From positions 4,616,709 through 4,680,708 of the forward strand of contig CP043547.1 in assembly GCA_009664345.1 (NCBI GenBank): a stretch of 64,000 nt of DNA, read 5' to 3'. The notes beneath the pieces are model-generated. The model saw nothing but the letters and a program-made list of their open reading frames with translations, was not told the DNA's origin and did no database searches. Each line of letters starts with the position of its first letter. Positions within the stretch are counted from its first letter, which is position 1. This stretch comes from Planctomycetales bacterium 10988 (GTDB lineage Bacteria > Planctomycetota > Planctomycetia > Pirellulales > Pb10988). The translations under genes and the position numbers were made by a program. Below, piece by piece: positions 17,152 through 25,496 of this stretch.

Positions 17152-17898
17152 TTACTTCTTGACTTGCAGTAATTCTACCGTGAAGACCAAGACTTCATTT
17201 GGCCCGATGGTTTGACCGGCGCCACGTTCGCCATAAGCGAGTTGCGAAGGAATGAAGAGTTTCCACTTGGCCCCTTCTTTCATGAGTTGCAAGGCTTCGG
17301 TCCAACCGGGGATCACGCCATTGACGGGGAAGCTGATCGGCTCGCCACGTTGATAGGAACTATCGAAGACGGTGCCGTTGATCAAGGTTCCTTCATAATG
17401 GACTTGAACTTCATCTTCTGGAGCAGGCGTTGCGCCGCTTCCTGGTTGAAGGACTTGGTATTGAAGCCCACTCGCGGTCGTTTGAATCCCTGGTTGTTTG
17501 GCATTTTGGGCCAAGAACGCTTCACCGGCGGCTTTGGCTTTGTTGGCTTGTTCCGCCATCATTTTTTGCTGACGCTCGACGAGCATTTGCTGAAATTGCG
17601 TCATCAAGGCATTGATTTCTTCTTCAGGAATGTTGGGATTTCCGCCGGCGATTCCCGTGCGGAAGCCTTCCATGTAGGATTGCAAATCGACTTGTACTTG
17701 CTGCGATGCGAGCGTTTGCCCAAAGTCATAGCCAATCAAGTAGCTGACTTTTTTCATGTCGATCGGTTGTTGAGCTTGTCCCTGACCCGGCGTGGGCAGT
17801 TCGAATTGTTGAGGCTGTTGGGCATGCCCTCGCGAGCCAAGCAGGAGGGCGAACACAGTGGCGACGGCCACGATGGTCCCGAGGTTTTGCATCTTCAT
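17152..17898 (-). CDS. Secreted FKBP-type peptidyl-prolyl isomerase (Mip/FkpA-like)
   Basis: The 248-residue product has a signal peptide (ending near GHAQQ, residue 28), a helical dimerisation region (about 45-125, with ISYLIGYDFGQTL-like text and several Gln/Met-rich helices), and a C-terminal FKBP domain: VQVHYEGTLINGTVFDSSY, PVNGVIPGWTEALQLMKEG, and IPSQLAYGERG. This is the architecture of Mip, FkpA and FklB, periplasmic folding helpers that speed cis-trans isomerisation of proline bonds. Key FKBP residues (Tyr, Asp, Phe, Trp, Tyr) are present. At the 3' end a 13-bp segment including the stop is duplicated, which does not change the protein. Confidence 0.92.
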   Translation of the reverse strand: MKMQNLGTIVAVATVFALLLGSRGHAQQPQQFELPTPGQGQAQQPIDMKKVSYLIGYDFGQTLASQQVQVDLQSYMEGFRTGIAGGNPNIPEEEINALMTQFQQMLVERQQKMMAEQANKAKAAGEAFLAQNAKQPGIQTTASGLQYQVLQPGSGATPAPEDEVQVHYEGTLINGTVFDSSYQRGEPISFPVNGVIPGWTEALQLMKEGAKWKLFIPSQLAYGERGAGQTIGPNEVLVFTVELLQVKK

Positions 17899-18159
17899 CT
17901 TGTATCACTTTCTAAAAGAGAATAATCGTCGGTGGTCAAAACGTATCAGACATCGTTCAAGCCTGGGTAAAAGTGGCTTGCTAGTGCCTTTTGCCCACCC
18001 ATTCTAAGGACTTCCCTCCGTTGAGAGAAGTTTTGTTACCTAGCTTTAAGGAAGCCGCACTGATGAGAAGTTGGCCTTCTCGGCAAGCTCGGACCTTCCA
18101 GAAGATTCTAGTGTAAAGAAGTTTGCCAACCGCGACCAATAGGCAGGCCACGAATGAGC

Positions 18160-19071
18160 CTATTTCTTTTCCGAAACAGGCTCCGTGCTGGGCGGAAGCG
18201 GCTGCCGCAAGTACAGCGGTTCCACGGCCGAACCCGGCATCCATCCTTCCCGGCCTTCTTTCGCACGAATCAAGAGCCAATCTGCCCTCTGTTGTACAAT
18301 CTGCACGGTTTGGCCAGCTGGCAAAGAATCGCCCTTTAACGGAGCAAATACCATACCACTTCCTGATCGGAGGGGAAGATCGTTTTCCACAATGACGGCG
18401 AAGTCTCGCTGTTGCCAGCGAAGATGGTCCCATTGGATCGAAAGAAACAAGAAGAGGCAAGCACTTCCCAAAACGAGGGCCATGCCTCCGAGCCAACGCA
18501 TTGGCCACCACCAAGCGACTGCCAACACGAGCCAAAAAGCTGCCCAAGTTAAAAGAAAGAGGAAATCTCGGCCCGACCAGGCAACGAGATGATTCCAGGC
18601 ATCGATCGTCGCGGCCCAATGCGGAGGAACGAAAGGAACCTGGCCCGCTGGATTCATCGCCAACTCGGGAGATTCTTCCAATGCCTGTTGTAAATTCTTC
18701 CTTGCCAGCGAACTGCTCGGGTCGAGGGCGACCGCTTGGCGATAGCGAGCGATGGCCTTGCCGGATTCCTCCGCTTGCCAATACGCATTGCCTAGATTCA
18801 GCAACAGCCGCACATCCGGGGGGCTGGTTCGATGGACAAGCAGCAGTTTTTCCACCGCTTGGGCAAACGCTTCCTTCGCATCCGCAGGCGAATCTTTGGC
18901 AAGCCGCACGCCTTCTTCGTAAAAGCCTTTTCCCTCTTGCAAAAGCGTTGCCTTTTGTTTGATCGTTAGTGCCGGCAATTCCGCTGCTTGGGCGGAGGTC
19001 AGGAAGAGAGAATCGCTGCCAAGGCTCCAAGGGAGGAATATCCAAAGAAAAGCAAAAAACAGTTTTTGCAT
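18160..19071 (-). CDS. batE: BatE-like TPR protein with C-terminal SH3-type domain
   Basis: From ATG 19071, five bases after the batD stop, the product has 303 residues. A signal peptide or anchor lies at 1-30, then TPR-like helices (EEGVRLAKDSPADAKEAFAQA; LLLNLGNAYWQAEESGKAIARYRQAVALDP), two membrane helices around 150-200, and a bacterial SH3-like end (PLKGDSLPAGQTVQIVQQRADWLLIRA). This is the BatE layout. It closes the Bat operon, whose products form a membrane complex linked to oxygen tolerance and envelope stress in several phyla; the precise molecular role is unknown. The start context carries an imperfect copy of the dispersed A5-N4-T5 motif. Confidence 0.85.
   Translation of the reverse strand: MQKLFFAFLWIFLPWSLGSDSLFLTSAQAAELPALTIKQKATLLQEGKGFYEEGVRLAKDSPADAKEAFAQAVEKLLLVHRTSPPDVRLLLNLGNAYWQAEESGKAIARYRQAVALDPSSSLARKNLQQALEESPELAMNPAGQVPFVPPHWAATIDAWNHLVAWSGRDFLFLLTWAAFWLVLAVAWWWPMRWLGGMALVLGSACLFLFLSIQWDHLRWQQRDFAVIVENDLPLRSGSGMVFAPLKGDSLPAGQTVQIVQQRADWLLIRAKEGREGWMPGSAVEPLYLRQPLPPSTEPVSEKK
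19053..19068. repeat. Weak copy of the dispersed palindromic motif at the batE start
   Basis: CAAAAAACAGTTTTTG keeps both arms of the motif but has a different centre. It spans codons 2 to 7 of batE and encodes Lys-Leu-Phe-Phe on the minus strand. Confidence 0.3.
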
Positions 19072-19076
19072 GGAAC

Positions 19077-20936
19077 TTACTCCCTTGGCGATTTCAAGGG
19101 TTGACGATGAAGCTGTCGCAGACAATCGCGGGCTTCGCGGTGCAGATTCTTCCATTCCAGGGGTTGATCACCGTAGCGGGATTGTTCGCAGAGCTGTAAC
19201 AGCCGATCTAGCCGTTGCTTCAAGGCTTTCGCCTTTGAACGTTCTTCCTGCGTGGGGTGCCATTGCCGCATCGCTTCGGTTCGCGTGACGGATTGCGGAG
19301 GAAGTTGAAAACGGCTTCCCAAATAGCCCAACAGGGCACGAAGGATTTCCTGAGAGGATTGGGCCTTCGACAAAGTCCGTCGCGCGTGACGGTAGGCTTT
19401 TTGATATTTCCAATTTTGCGAATGTGTTTGCCAATGCAGAATACCCCCGGCGAGCAACGTCCCCAAGAACGTCAACGGTGGAATCGCCAACCCGATCCAC
19501 TGCCAAGCGATGCCCGAAGTCGAAGGAGCTTGCGTCAGGGCCGCTGGATTCATCTCCAGGAATTGTAGTTGCATGGTGGGAACGACTTCGGCTTGTTCCT
19601 CAGCGGTCGGTCCCTCTTCTTCGACGTTCATCGACCACGGGTCCTGTTCCGCCCTGACGATTTGCAGATGAGCATCTGGGTCCGGCGGCAGGACGTCCAA
19701 CGAGATCGGGGAAGTTTCGATGGTCACGAAGGTTTCTTTGTGAGGATCGAAGTAGCTCAAGGGAATCGGCGGAATTTCCTGCGGTCCAGCGACGCGAGGG
19801 CGAATTTCCGTTTCGAACGTCTTGATCGAACCCGTTAAATTTCCGGCTAAGGGCTCGTCCGGCACGCGGAAACCCTCGGTCAATTTCGGCAGCTCGGCAA
19901 GCGGGGGAGGGGGAAGAAACTCCAAGGCCCCTTTGCCTTGAATGGCCAGCTCTAGCCGGACTGCTTCGCCCACACGGACCTTCGAAGGAGAGGCCGTCGC
20001 GGCGATGTTGAACGCGCCAACGGCTCCGCGGTAGTCAGCCGGGCGACCTTCCTCGGGCACCGGCAACACTTGCAAGTCGGGCAATTCCGCCTGCACGCCC
20101 ATCGGTTCCGTCCCCGCCAGCGTCAGCCGTGCCCCCATGAAGAGATCGACATGCCGACGCACGGCCTGAGGATATTCCATCGCTACTCGCGGAGGAGTCA
20201 TTTGCAACGGGCCAGGTCGTTGCGGGGTATACTTTGCCGTCATTTCAAACACATAGTAAGAGACCGGTTCGTTGTTTTCATTTTTTCGTTGCAGTTCATC
20301 GCGAAACTTCAATTCCCCGCCAAGGAGATGATCGCGAAAGATACTCCATTCACACCGCCCTTTGGAAACCATCTCCCACATCCCGCTGGCGGAGATTTTC
20401 ACGCCTAACTTCTTATCTTCAAAAGGTTGAATTCCGATTTGAAGCTTCAGCGGAATTTGTTGGCCGACATAAACTTTCTCGGGAAAGCCCAGTACCTCGA
20501 CGCGCAACCGACCGTTAACTTCACTTTTGATGGCCTCGAAAAGCAACGGTTGCGTCCAGAGTTGATTGCCATCGATCCGCACGGGCAGGGCCGGAATCTG
20601 AAAATTGCCCGGCTGCAAGGGAGTGATTTGAAAAGTAAACTCCCAGGTGGTGCTGAATGAGCTTCGACCATTGATCCAGGTATGCGAGCTGAAGCGGCTG
20701 GTCCCAGTTGGCTGCGTGACTTCCGCATTGGCAATCTTGGGAATCGTAGGCAGGTCGGGTTGACGTTCGCCGGAAACCCGAATCACCGCATCGACCGGAA
20801 AGCCGACAAAGGCCTGTTTGGAGCGAATCGAAGCGGACACCTCCGCGGCCTCAAGCAATGAAGTGGTGGAAAGACAACTCCCCACTGCTGCCCCAAACAA
20901 GAGGGCAATCCGCATGATTTTCGGAATCCCTTGCAT
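19077..20936 (-). CDS. batD: BatD-like (oxygen tolerance) membrane protein
   Basis: The 619-residue protein has an N-terminal signal sequence, a long region of Ig-like beta domains (phrases such as VSASIRSKQAFVGFPVDAVIRV, PGNFQIPALPVRIDG, VYVGQQIPLKLQI, VRVGEAVRLELAIQGKG) and one membrane helix at about 490-515, followed by a basic cytoplasmic helical tail. This is the BatD architecture, large extracytoplasmic beta domains on one anchor. Start at ATG 20936 has AAGGA 9 bases upstream, inside the end of batC; the gap to batC is only one base. It is part of the single minus-strand operon from 27445 to 18160. Confidence 0.88.
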   Translation of the reverse strand: MQGIPKIMRIALLFGAAVGSCLSTTSLLEAAEVSASIRSKQAFVGFPVDAVIRVSGERQPDLPTIPKIANAEVTQPTGTSRFSSHTWINGRSSFSTTWEFTFQITPLQPGNFQIPALPVRIDGNQLWTQPLLFEAIKSEVNGRLRVEVLGFPEKVYVGQQIPLKLQIGIQPFEDKKLGVKISASGMWEMVSKGRCEWSIFRDHLLGGELKFRDELQRKNENNEPVSYYVFEMTAKYTPQRPGPLQMTPPRVAMEYPQAVRRHVDLFMGARLTLAGTEPMGVQAELPDLQVLPVPEEGRPADYRGAVGAFNIAATASPSKVRVGEAVRLELAIQGKGALEFLPPPPLAELPKLTEGFRVPDEPLAGNLTGSIKTFETEIRPRVAGPQEIPPIPLSYFDPHKETFVTIETSPISLDVLPPDPDAHLQIVRAEQDPWSMNVEEEGPTAEEQAEVVPTMQLQFLEMNPAALTQAPSTSGIAWQWIGLAIPPLTFLGTLLAGGILHWQTHSQNWKYQKAYRHARRTLSKAQSSQEILRALLGYLGSRFQLPPQSVTRTEAMRQWHPTQEERSKAKALKQRLDRLLQLCEQSRYGDQPLEWKNLHREARDCLRQLHRQPLKSPRE

Positions 20937-20937
20937 C

Positions 20938-22125
20938 TTACCAATCCTTTTCTACCCAAGAACGCCGCTGCTGCTGACGAAGTTCCTGCTGGTCTAGTCG
21001 CCGCTGTAAATCTCGATCCCTCACCGCTTGCAAGAGCTTCATCGCCTCTTCGTAGGGCAACGGGGAAGGGCCTTGTTGGAGCTGTTGCCCTGTTTGCTGT
21101 CCCGCTTGCTTGGATACTAAATCGCCTTCGCTCTCGGCCCCGCTTTCCTGTTCATCTCCTGAAGGATTATTCACAGGTGTGTTTTCTTGGGTTTCTTCTT
21201 GTGGGGCTTCCGGCTGTGGCTCGGGAGGTCCCATCGGTTGATTGGCCTCAGGAGGCGGCTCGTCTTGATCTCCTTCTGAAGCAGAATCCTCGGAGTTTTC
21301 CGCGGGGTCACGCTGCGGATTTTCAGAAGCATCTTCGTTGGGTTCGTTCGATGAAGATTCCTCTTGGGCTGAAGGATCGGACTCTTCGTCGCTCGATCCT
21401 TCTTGCGAGTTCGGTTGATTTTGCTGTCGAGGAGGTTGATTCGGAGGAGGTTGTTCTCCTTGATTGGGTTGCTGTTGGGAGTTGTTTTGCTCGGGATCAT
21501 CCTCTTCCGAGGGATTTTCCTCTTGATTTTGCTGGTTTTGTTGTTGCGAAGGCTTGTCCTGGTCTTCGCCGTCTGGATTCGTTTGAGGTTCCCCTTCGGA
21601 TTCCGGAGGAGGCGGTGGCTGCCAGGCATCTCGCAACTTCATCGCCAGTTCCAAGTTCTCGCGGGCGGCTTGCAAAGTGCGGTCGGCGGCCAGGGCTTCA
21701 CGGAAATGCTGAATCGCCTGATCGAGTCGACTCACGGCCGCTTCGGCATTCTCTTCATATCTCGCGAGTGCCTGCTGATAGTCAATCGTTCCCAGATTGA
21801 ACCGGGCCTTGGCCTCGATCTCTGAAGAAGTCGTCGCCAGGGCCTGTTCAAAAGCCTGGCGTGCCTCGGTGAGTCGCTGCTGTCGATAGGCGGCCACGCC
21901 TTGATTGTACCAAGCGGCCGGTGCATGTGGTTGAAGTTGATTGGCCGCTTGATAGGCTTTTTCCGCCGCTTCAAAGTCGCCGGCTTTCAAGGCAGCCTCC
22001 GCCGAACGCATAGAACCAACCCACTCTGGCGAGAGCTCATCCGCCAACAACGCGGTTGCGAAGAGGCTAACGCAAAGGAAATAAATACAAAAAGTACTTT
22101 TTAATTTTTGGTTGAGAGATACCAT
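20938..22125 (-). CDS. batC: BatC-like TPR protein with long Gln/Glu/Asn-rich tail
   Basis: A signal peptide (residues 1-28, LKSTFCIYFLCVSLFATALL) precedes two to three TPR units (PEWVGSMRSAEAALKAGDFEAAEKAYQAANQLQP; AAWYNQGVAAYRQQRLTEARQAFEQAL; IQHFREALAADRTLQAARENLELA), then residues about 180-335 are a highly biased Gln/Asn/Glu/Pro/Ser stretch, and the end is Leu/Arg/Gln helical. This matches BatC. The ATG overlaps the TAA of batB by one base, implying translational coupling. A perfect AAAAAGTACTTTTT palindrome falls inside the signal peptide codons. The low-complexity stretch may be a flexible linker reaching across the periplasm. Confidence 0.87.
   Translation of the reverse strand: MVSLNQKLKSTFCIYFLCVSLFATALLADELSPEWVGSMRSAEAALKAGDFEAAEKAYQAANQLQPHAPAAWYNQGVAAYRQQRLTEARQAFEQALATTSSEIEAKARFNLGTIDYQQALARYEENAEAAVSRLDQAIQHFREALAADRTLQAARENLELAMKLRDAWQPPPPPESEGEPQTNPDGEDQDKPSQQQNQQNQEENPSEEDDPEQNNSQQQPNQGEQPPPNQPPRQQNQPNSQEGSSDEESDPSAQEESSSNEPNEDASENPQRDPAENSEDSASEGDQDEPPPEANQPMGPPEPQPEAPQEETQENTPVNNPSGDEQESGAESEGDLVSKQAGQQTGQQLQQGPSPLPYEEAMKLLQAVRDRDLQRRLDQQELRQQQRRSWVEKDW
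22089..22102. repeat. Dispersed palindromic motif, perfect copy inside batC
   Basis: AAAAAGTACTTTTT, perfectly self-complementary, in the batC signal-peptide codons and read there as Lys-Ser-Thr-Phe. Confidence 0.75.
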
Positions 22126-23246
22126 TAGACGATCTCCGAAGCAGGCACTGTCCCTGCGGGGTCTTTCGATTCTGATTCACCGGCAAATGTTGGTTCAAAG
22201 GGAATCGTTGACCTCCGCGTAACTTGTGGAAGAAGCATTTCCCAGCAAAGCAGTAGGATCGCCGGTGCGAGAAACCATTGAAAGCGAGGGATATAACTTT
22301 CGATCGTCGCGGCATCGAATACGCGACTTTCCAGGCTAGCGATGTATTGCCGATAGAACCTGCCGGCATTGATACTCCCCGTGGAGGACGGCAAATAGGC
22401 TCCGCCACTAATCAAGGCGATTTTCTGTAAAGTCGTATCGCGACGCCGGGAGTAGACGACTTGATTATCAAAACGGAGATATTCTTCTTCCTGATTCCAA
22501 ACGTTTTTTTCATCGGAACGAAGAGGAATGCGAGCCCCTTCCGAGGCATCACCCAGCCCGATGGCATAGATGCGAATGCCACGCTCTTCGTAAAGTTGCT
22601 CGGCAGTACTGATCGGGTCTCCTAAATCCAATGTATGATCTTCGCCATCGGTGAGGAGGACAACAGCTTTGTGTCCTGCGGTTTGATCCAAGAACGCATT
22701 TCCCGCCATCAGCAGAGCCTTATTGAGATTCGACCCACCTTGCGAGAGATTTTCCGGGCCGAGTTGATCCAGTTCTTGCCGAAAATCCCGGTAATTCCGC
22801 GTAAGCGGGACTTTTTGCTCAGCTTCGCCCGCGAAAATCAACAGGCCCGCGCGATCGCCTTTCATCTCAGTCAGCATCCCGCGAATCTGCCGCTTGGCAT
22901 TATCCAGACGGTTCGGCCTGAGGTCTTCCGCCAGCATTGAACGAGAGACATCCAGAACGAACATGACTTCGCGGCCTTGTTGGGGAACTTCCCGCGAAAT
23001 CCGACCGAGCCGCGGATCAACAGCCGCCAGGACCAGCAATCCCAAGACAACAAGCTGCAAGAGCGAGGGCCAAAGCCGCCGTTGCGTTCCACTTTGCCGT
23101 TGCAGGCGTGTCCGCATCTCTGGCGTTGCGTACCGCCGCCAAGCCCGTCGCCTCGCTACGGCGGCCCACGCCATGCACCCCAGGGCCAGGAGAATTCCTA
23201 GCAACCAGAGGAAGCGTTCGCTATGTCCTAATTCCCAATCCAACAA
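22125..23246 (-). CDS. batB: BatB-like von Willebrand factor A protein
   Basis: The 373-residue protein has a membrane helix near the N-terminus (residues 11-30), another around 58-76, a VWA domain from about residue 88 to 300, and a final helix near 325-345. The metal-ion-dependent adhesion site is intact: VLDVSRSML (DxSxS) and LLTDGEDH. The VWA domain should face the periplasm and bind partners through Mg2+. The start is TTG, supported by GGAG a few bases before it; no ATG is available. Downstream batC overlaps it by one base. The 82-base spacer to batA carries two copies of the dispersed A5-N4-T5 motif. Confidence 0.88.
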   Translation of the reverse strand: MLDWELGHSERFLWLLGILLALGCMAWAAVARRRAWRRYATPEMRTRLQRQSGTQRRLWPSLLQLVVLGLLVLAAVDPRLGRISREVPQQGREVMFVLDVSRSMLAEDLRPNRLDNAKRQIRGMLTEMKGDRAGLLIFAGEAEQKVPLTRNYRDFRQELDQLGPENLSQGGSNLNKALLMAGNAFLDQTAGHKAVVLLTDGEDHTLDLGDPISTAEQLYEERGIRIYAIGLGDASEGARIPLRSDEKNVWNQEEEYLRFDNQVVYSRRRDTTLQKIALISGGAYLPSSTGSINAGRFYRQYIASLESRVFDAATIESYIPRFQWFLAPAILLLCWEMLLPQVTRRSTIPFEPTFAGESESKDPAGTVPASEIV

Positions 23247-23277
23247 AGTTCTCCGAACGGTGAAAAAGGGTGAAAAT

Positions 23278-23317
23278 AAAAAGTGGTTTTTGGATTCAAT
23301 CTAAAAAGTGTTTTTTG
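23278..23317. repeat. Two copies of the dispersed palindromic motif in the batA-batB spacer
   Basis: AAAAAGTGGTTTTTGG at 23278-23293 and AAAAAGTGTTTTTTG at 23303-23317, in the same orientation and 25 bases apart, in the short non-coding gap of the operon. Confidence 0.6.
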
Positions 23318-23328
23318 AAATCGCTCGT

Positions 23329-24393
23329 TTAAGGAAATCGGGGGATCAACAAATGGCAGACGACAACCTCGGCCAGCAACAAACTCAACGCAATCAAGAT
23401 CGGCGGCGGGAACCACCACCCAGCGTAGTTTCCCCAGGAAAGAGCCAGCTCCTGATAATCGAAAACGGTTCGCTGTTCGATCTTGCTCTTCTCAAGTTGA
23501 TCGATCTCTTCGTAGATCGACGTCAGCGATTCGGTGTCGGTCGCTCGAAAATATTTCCCCCCGGTTCGCATGGCGATATCTTGCAGGGTCTCTTCGTCGA
23601 TGGAAGCTTGGATGATATTCCCCCGAGGGAAGAGACTCAGGCTATTGGTCCGCGCGTAGCCATCGCTGCCGACTCCGATGGTATAGACGCGGATATCGAA
23701 GGTGGCTGCCAAGTCTGCCGCTTGAATGGGATCGAGTTGGCCAACGTTATTTTCTCCATCGGTCAGCAAAATGATGACTCGGCTTTTGATGCGGTCCTCG
23801 GAATCGAACCGAGCTTGAAGCTTTTCAATCGCCAGGGCCATCGCGTCCCCGATCGCGGTTCCGTCTTCGGCCTGCTCGGTCACGATCGCGGTTTGTTGCA
23901 ATTGCCGCAGCAGGTAGCCATGATCGAGCGTCAACGGGCAGACACTATCGGCATAGCGTGCGAAGGCCACCAGGCCGATCAAGTCGTTCACGCGTCCTTC
24001 GAGTGACTCGCCACCCAGCACGAACTTTCCGGCCACATTCTTAATCGCGGTTAAACGATCGACGTCGCGGCGATCAAGTTCAAAGTCGAGGGCACGCATA
24101 CTCCCGGAACGATCGACGACCAGCTCCAAGGCGATTCCTTCCGTATCAATAAACGTCTGCTCGCGGGTTTCGACCGGCCGAGCCAGCGAGACGATCATTA
24201 CCAATAGAGCCGCCATTCGCAGCCAAAGCGGAATGTGGAAGAGTCGCATTCGCCACGAGGGTTCGAGGTTCGTCAGCGAACTTGTGGAACCGAACGGAAG
24301 AGCAATGCTCTTTTGCCGGCGTGCCTTCCACCAAAGCCAAGGAAGAAGCAGAAGCAACAAGAGGAACCAACCTGAATATCCATGGAAGCTCAT
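23329..24393 (-). CDS. batA: BatA-like von Willebrand factor A protein
   Basis: From ATG 24393 the product has 354 residues; the longer frame upstream only reads through the neighbouring gene. A membrane helix lies at residues 8-22, another near 57-78, the VWA domain spans about 92-300 with MIDAS residues VVDRSGSMR and LLTDGENNV plus a conserved Thr in VYTIGVGS, and a last helix lies near 330-350. The ATG overlaps the stop codon of the DUF4381 gene (ATGA), showing translational coupling. BatA and BatB are paired VWA proteins thought to form the membrane core of the Bat system. Confidence 0.9.
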   Translation of the reverse strand: MSFHGYSGWFLLLLLLLPWLWWKARRQKSIALPFGSTSSLTNLEPSWRMRLFHIPLWLRMAALLVMIVSLARPVETREQTFIDTEGIALELVVDRSGSMRALDFELDRRDVDRLTAIKNVAGKFVLGGESLEGRVNDLIGLVAFARYADSVCPLTLDHGYLLRQLQQTAIVTEQAEDGTAIGDAMALAIEKLQARFDSEDRIKSRVIILLTDGENNVGQLDPIQAADLAATFDIRVYTIGVGSDGYARTNSLSLFPRGNIIQASIDEETLQDIAMRTGGKYFRATDTESLTSIYEEIDQLEKSKIEQRTVFDYQELALSWGNYAGWWFPPPILIALSLLLAEVVVCHLLIPRFP

Positions 24394-25496
24394 GAACGGA
24401 CTCCTTCTTGCGAAGAAGTTGGATTCGATTCCAAAACTACTTTTGAGGAGTTTGGTACAATCGAGCGACTTTCCAAATCCGCTTTTTGAGAGTTCTTGAG
24501 TTTGTTGTCTGCTTGATCCTTGTGATCCAAGTAGGCACGGATCGCGGCGATCGCTTCTGGCAGACAAGGTTGCTTGAGAGGCTGTCCGGCGTATTTCCAG
24601 GCTTCGAGCTGTTGCCAAAATTCAATCAAGTTCGCCTGGTGTTCTTCGGCAAGACGGACGTCGGGCCGCTTCAGAAATTCCTGCCAATCCTGGAAACTCC
24701 ACGCGAACGCATGGGCTTTCTCAGCCTCTTCGAGATACTTCCGAAAGGCATGATCGAGCGCCCAATGATTTTCAGGATTCAACGGCAGTTGTGATGAAAG
24801 GCGATGGAGTTCTGCATGGAGTTCACTTCGCGGAGAAGGAGGCTTTTTCACCATCTTCCACAGTAGAATCGCCAAGCCACCCAGCCCTAGTCCGCCCAGC
24901 ATGGCCGCAAGGGTCGGCCACCGCCAATCTACCGGTGTGGAAGGAATCTCGATCGTGAGGGGGCCTTGGATGTCTTGAAAGTCATTCGGCCCGGCGGTTT
25001 CCGGCAAGGTGCTCTGAATGGTGATTGGAATCGACGGCGTTTCCGCGGGTTTCCATTCCGCTTCGGCTGGCTGCCGGGTTCGGTATCGTAAGCTCATGCT
25101 GGGAATCGATTGCTCGCCCGGCCGCAAGCACTCCAAGACAAGCACTTGCTGCCAGAGCCGTTTGCTCTCTTGTGGCAAATCCTTCAGTTGTTCGATTGCT
25201 TGAACTTCAAAAGGCCCCCAGGTTTCTTGTTCCGCCGGCAAGGCGACTTCGACTTCAGAAGGGGCAAGCACGCTCAGCGTACAAGTGAAAGGATCGGCAA
25301 TTTGCACCGTTTGGCGATCGACTTCCAGTTGAATCTCCAAGGGGCCGACTTGTCGAAGTTCACTGAACGAGGTCATCACTTCGTCAGGCTCTTGTCCAAA
25401 AAGTGCTTTTGGAAAGAGAAGCGTGATCGTTATCAGCAGAGAGTAAGAAACAAAAAAAGTAGTTTTTGGATTGGATAGGTTCGTTAAAGCTTTCAT
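24390..25496 (-). CDS. DUF4381-type membrane protein of the Bat operon
   Basis: The 368-residue protein has a signal peptide (to about residue 35, with KTTFFVSYSLLITITLLFPKALFG), an Ig-like beta region (VGPLEIQLEVDRQTVQIADPFTCTL; ESKRLWQQVLVLECLRPGEQSIPSM), a membrane helix near 200-220, and a cytoplasmic helical tail (HRLSSQLPLNPENHWALDHAFRKYLEEA). The order beta domain-helix-helical tail is that of DUF4381, a usual partner of VWA and MoxR genes. It overlaps both neighbours by 4 bases (ATGA), so the three are translated together. Three copies of the dispersed A5-N4-T5 motif lie inside it. Confidence 0.82.
   Translation of the reverse strand: MKALTNLSNPKTTFFVSYSLLITITLLFPKALFGQEPDEVMTSFSELRQVGPLEIQLEVDRQTVQIADPFTCTLSVLAPSEVEVALPAEQETWGPFEVQAIEQLKDLPQESKRLWQQVLVLECLRPGEQSIPSMSLRYRTRQPAEAEWKPAETPSIPITIQSTLPETAGPNDFQDIQGPLTIEIPSTPVDWRWPTLAAMLGGLGLGGLAILLWKMVKKPPSPRSELHAELHRLSSQLPLNPENHWALDHAFRKYLEEAEKAHAFAWSFQDWQEFLKRPDVRLAEEHQANLIEFWQQLEAWKYAGQPLKQPCLPEAIAAIRAYLDHKDQADNKLKNSQKADLESRSIVPNSSKVVLESNPTSSQEGVRS
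24432..24445. repeat. Dispersed palindromic motif, near copy in the DUF4381 gene
   Basis: CAAAACTACTTTTG, one arm base shorter; it encodes Lys-Val-Val-Leu near the C-terminus of the protein. Confidence 0.45.
25396..25412. repeat. Dispersed palindromic motif in the DUF4381 signal peptide
   Basis: CCAAAAAGTGCTTTTGG, symmetric except at the centre. It encodes Pro-Lys-Ala-Leu-Phe-Gly at the end of the signal peptide. Confidence 0.6.
25454..25469. repeat. Dispersed palindromic motif near the DUF4381 start codon
   Basis: AAAAAGTAGTTTTTGG, about ten codons from the start, encoding Lys-Thr-Thr-Phe; 42 bases from the next copy. Confidence 0.6.

Noticed and set aside
17134-17162. Tandem AATTACTTCTT copies at the end of the FKBP gene
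   Set aside because: A simple local duplication including the stop codon; no sign of a mobile element or regulatory site.
17981-19045. A 354-codon open frame on the minus strand overlapping batE
   Set aside because: It runs in another frame of batE, has no signal or fold pattern, is rich in Arg/Gly/Ser/Cys as shadow frames are, and lacks a ribosome site; batE fits the operon.
20931-21800. Long plus-strand frame opposite batC
   Set aside because: Mirror of the repetitive batC coding strand; no start signal and no recognisable protein features.
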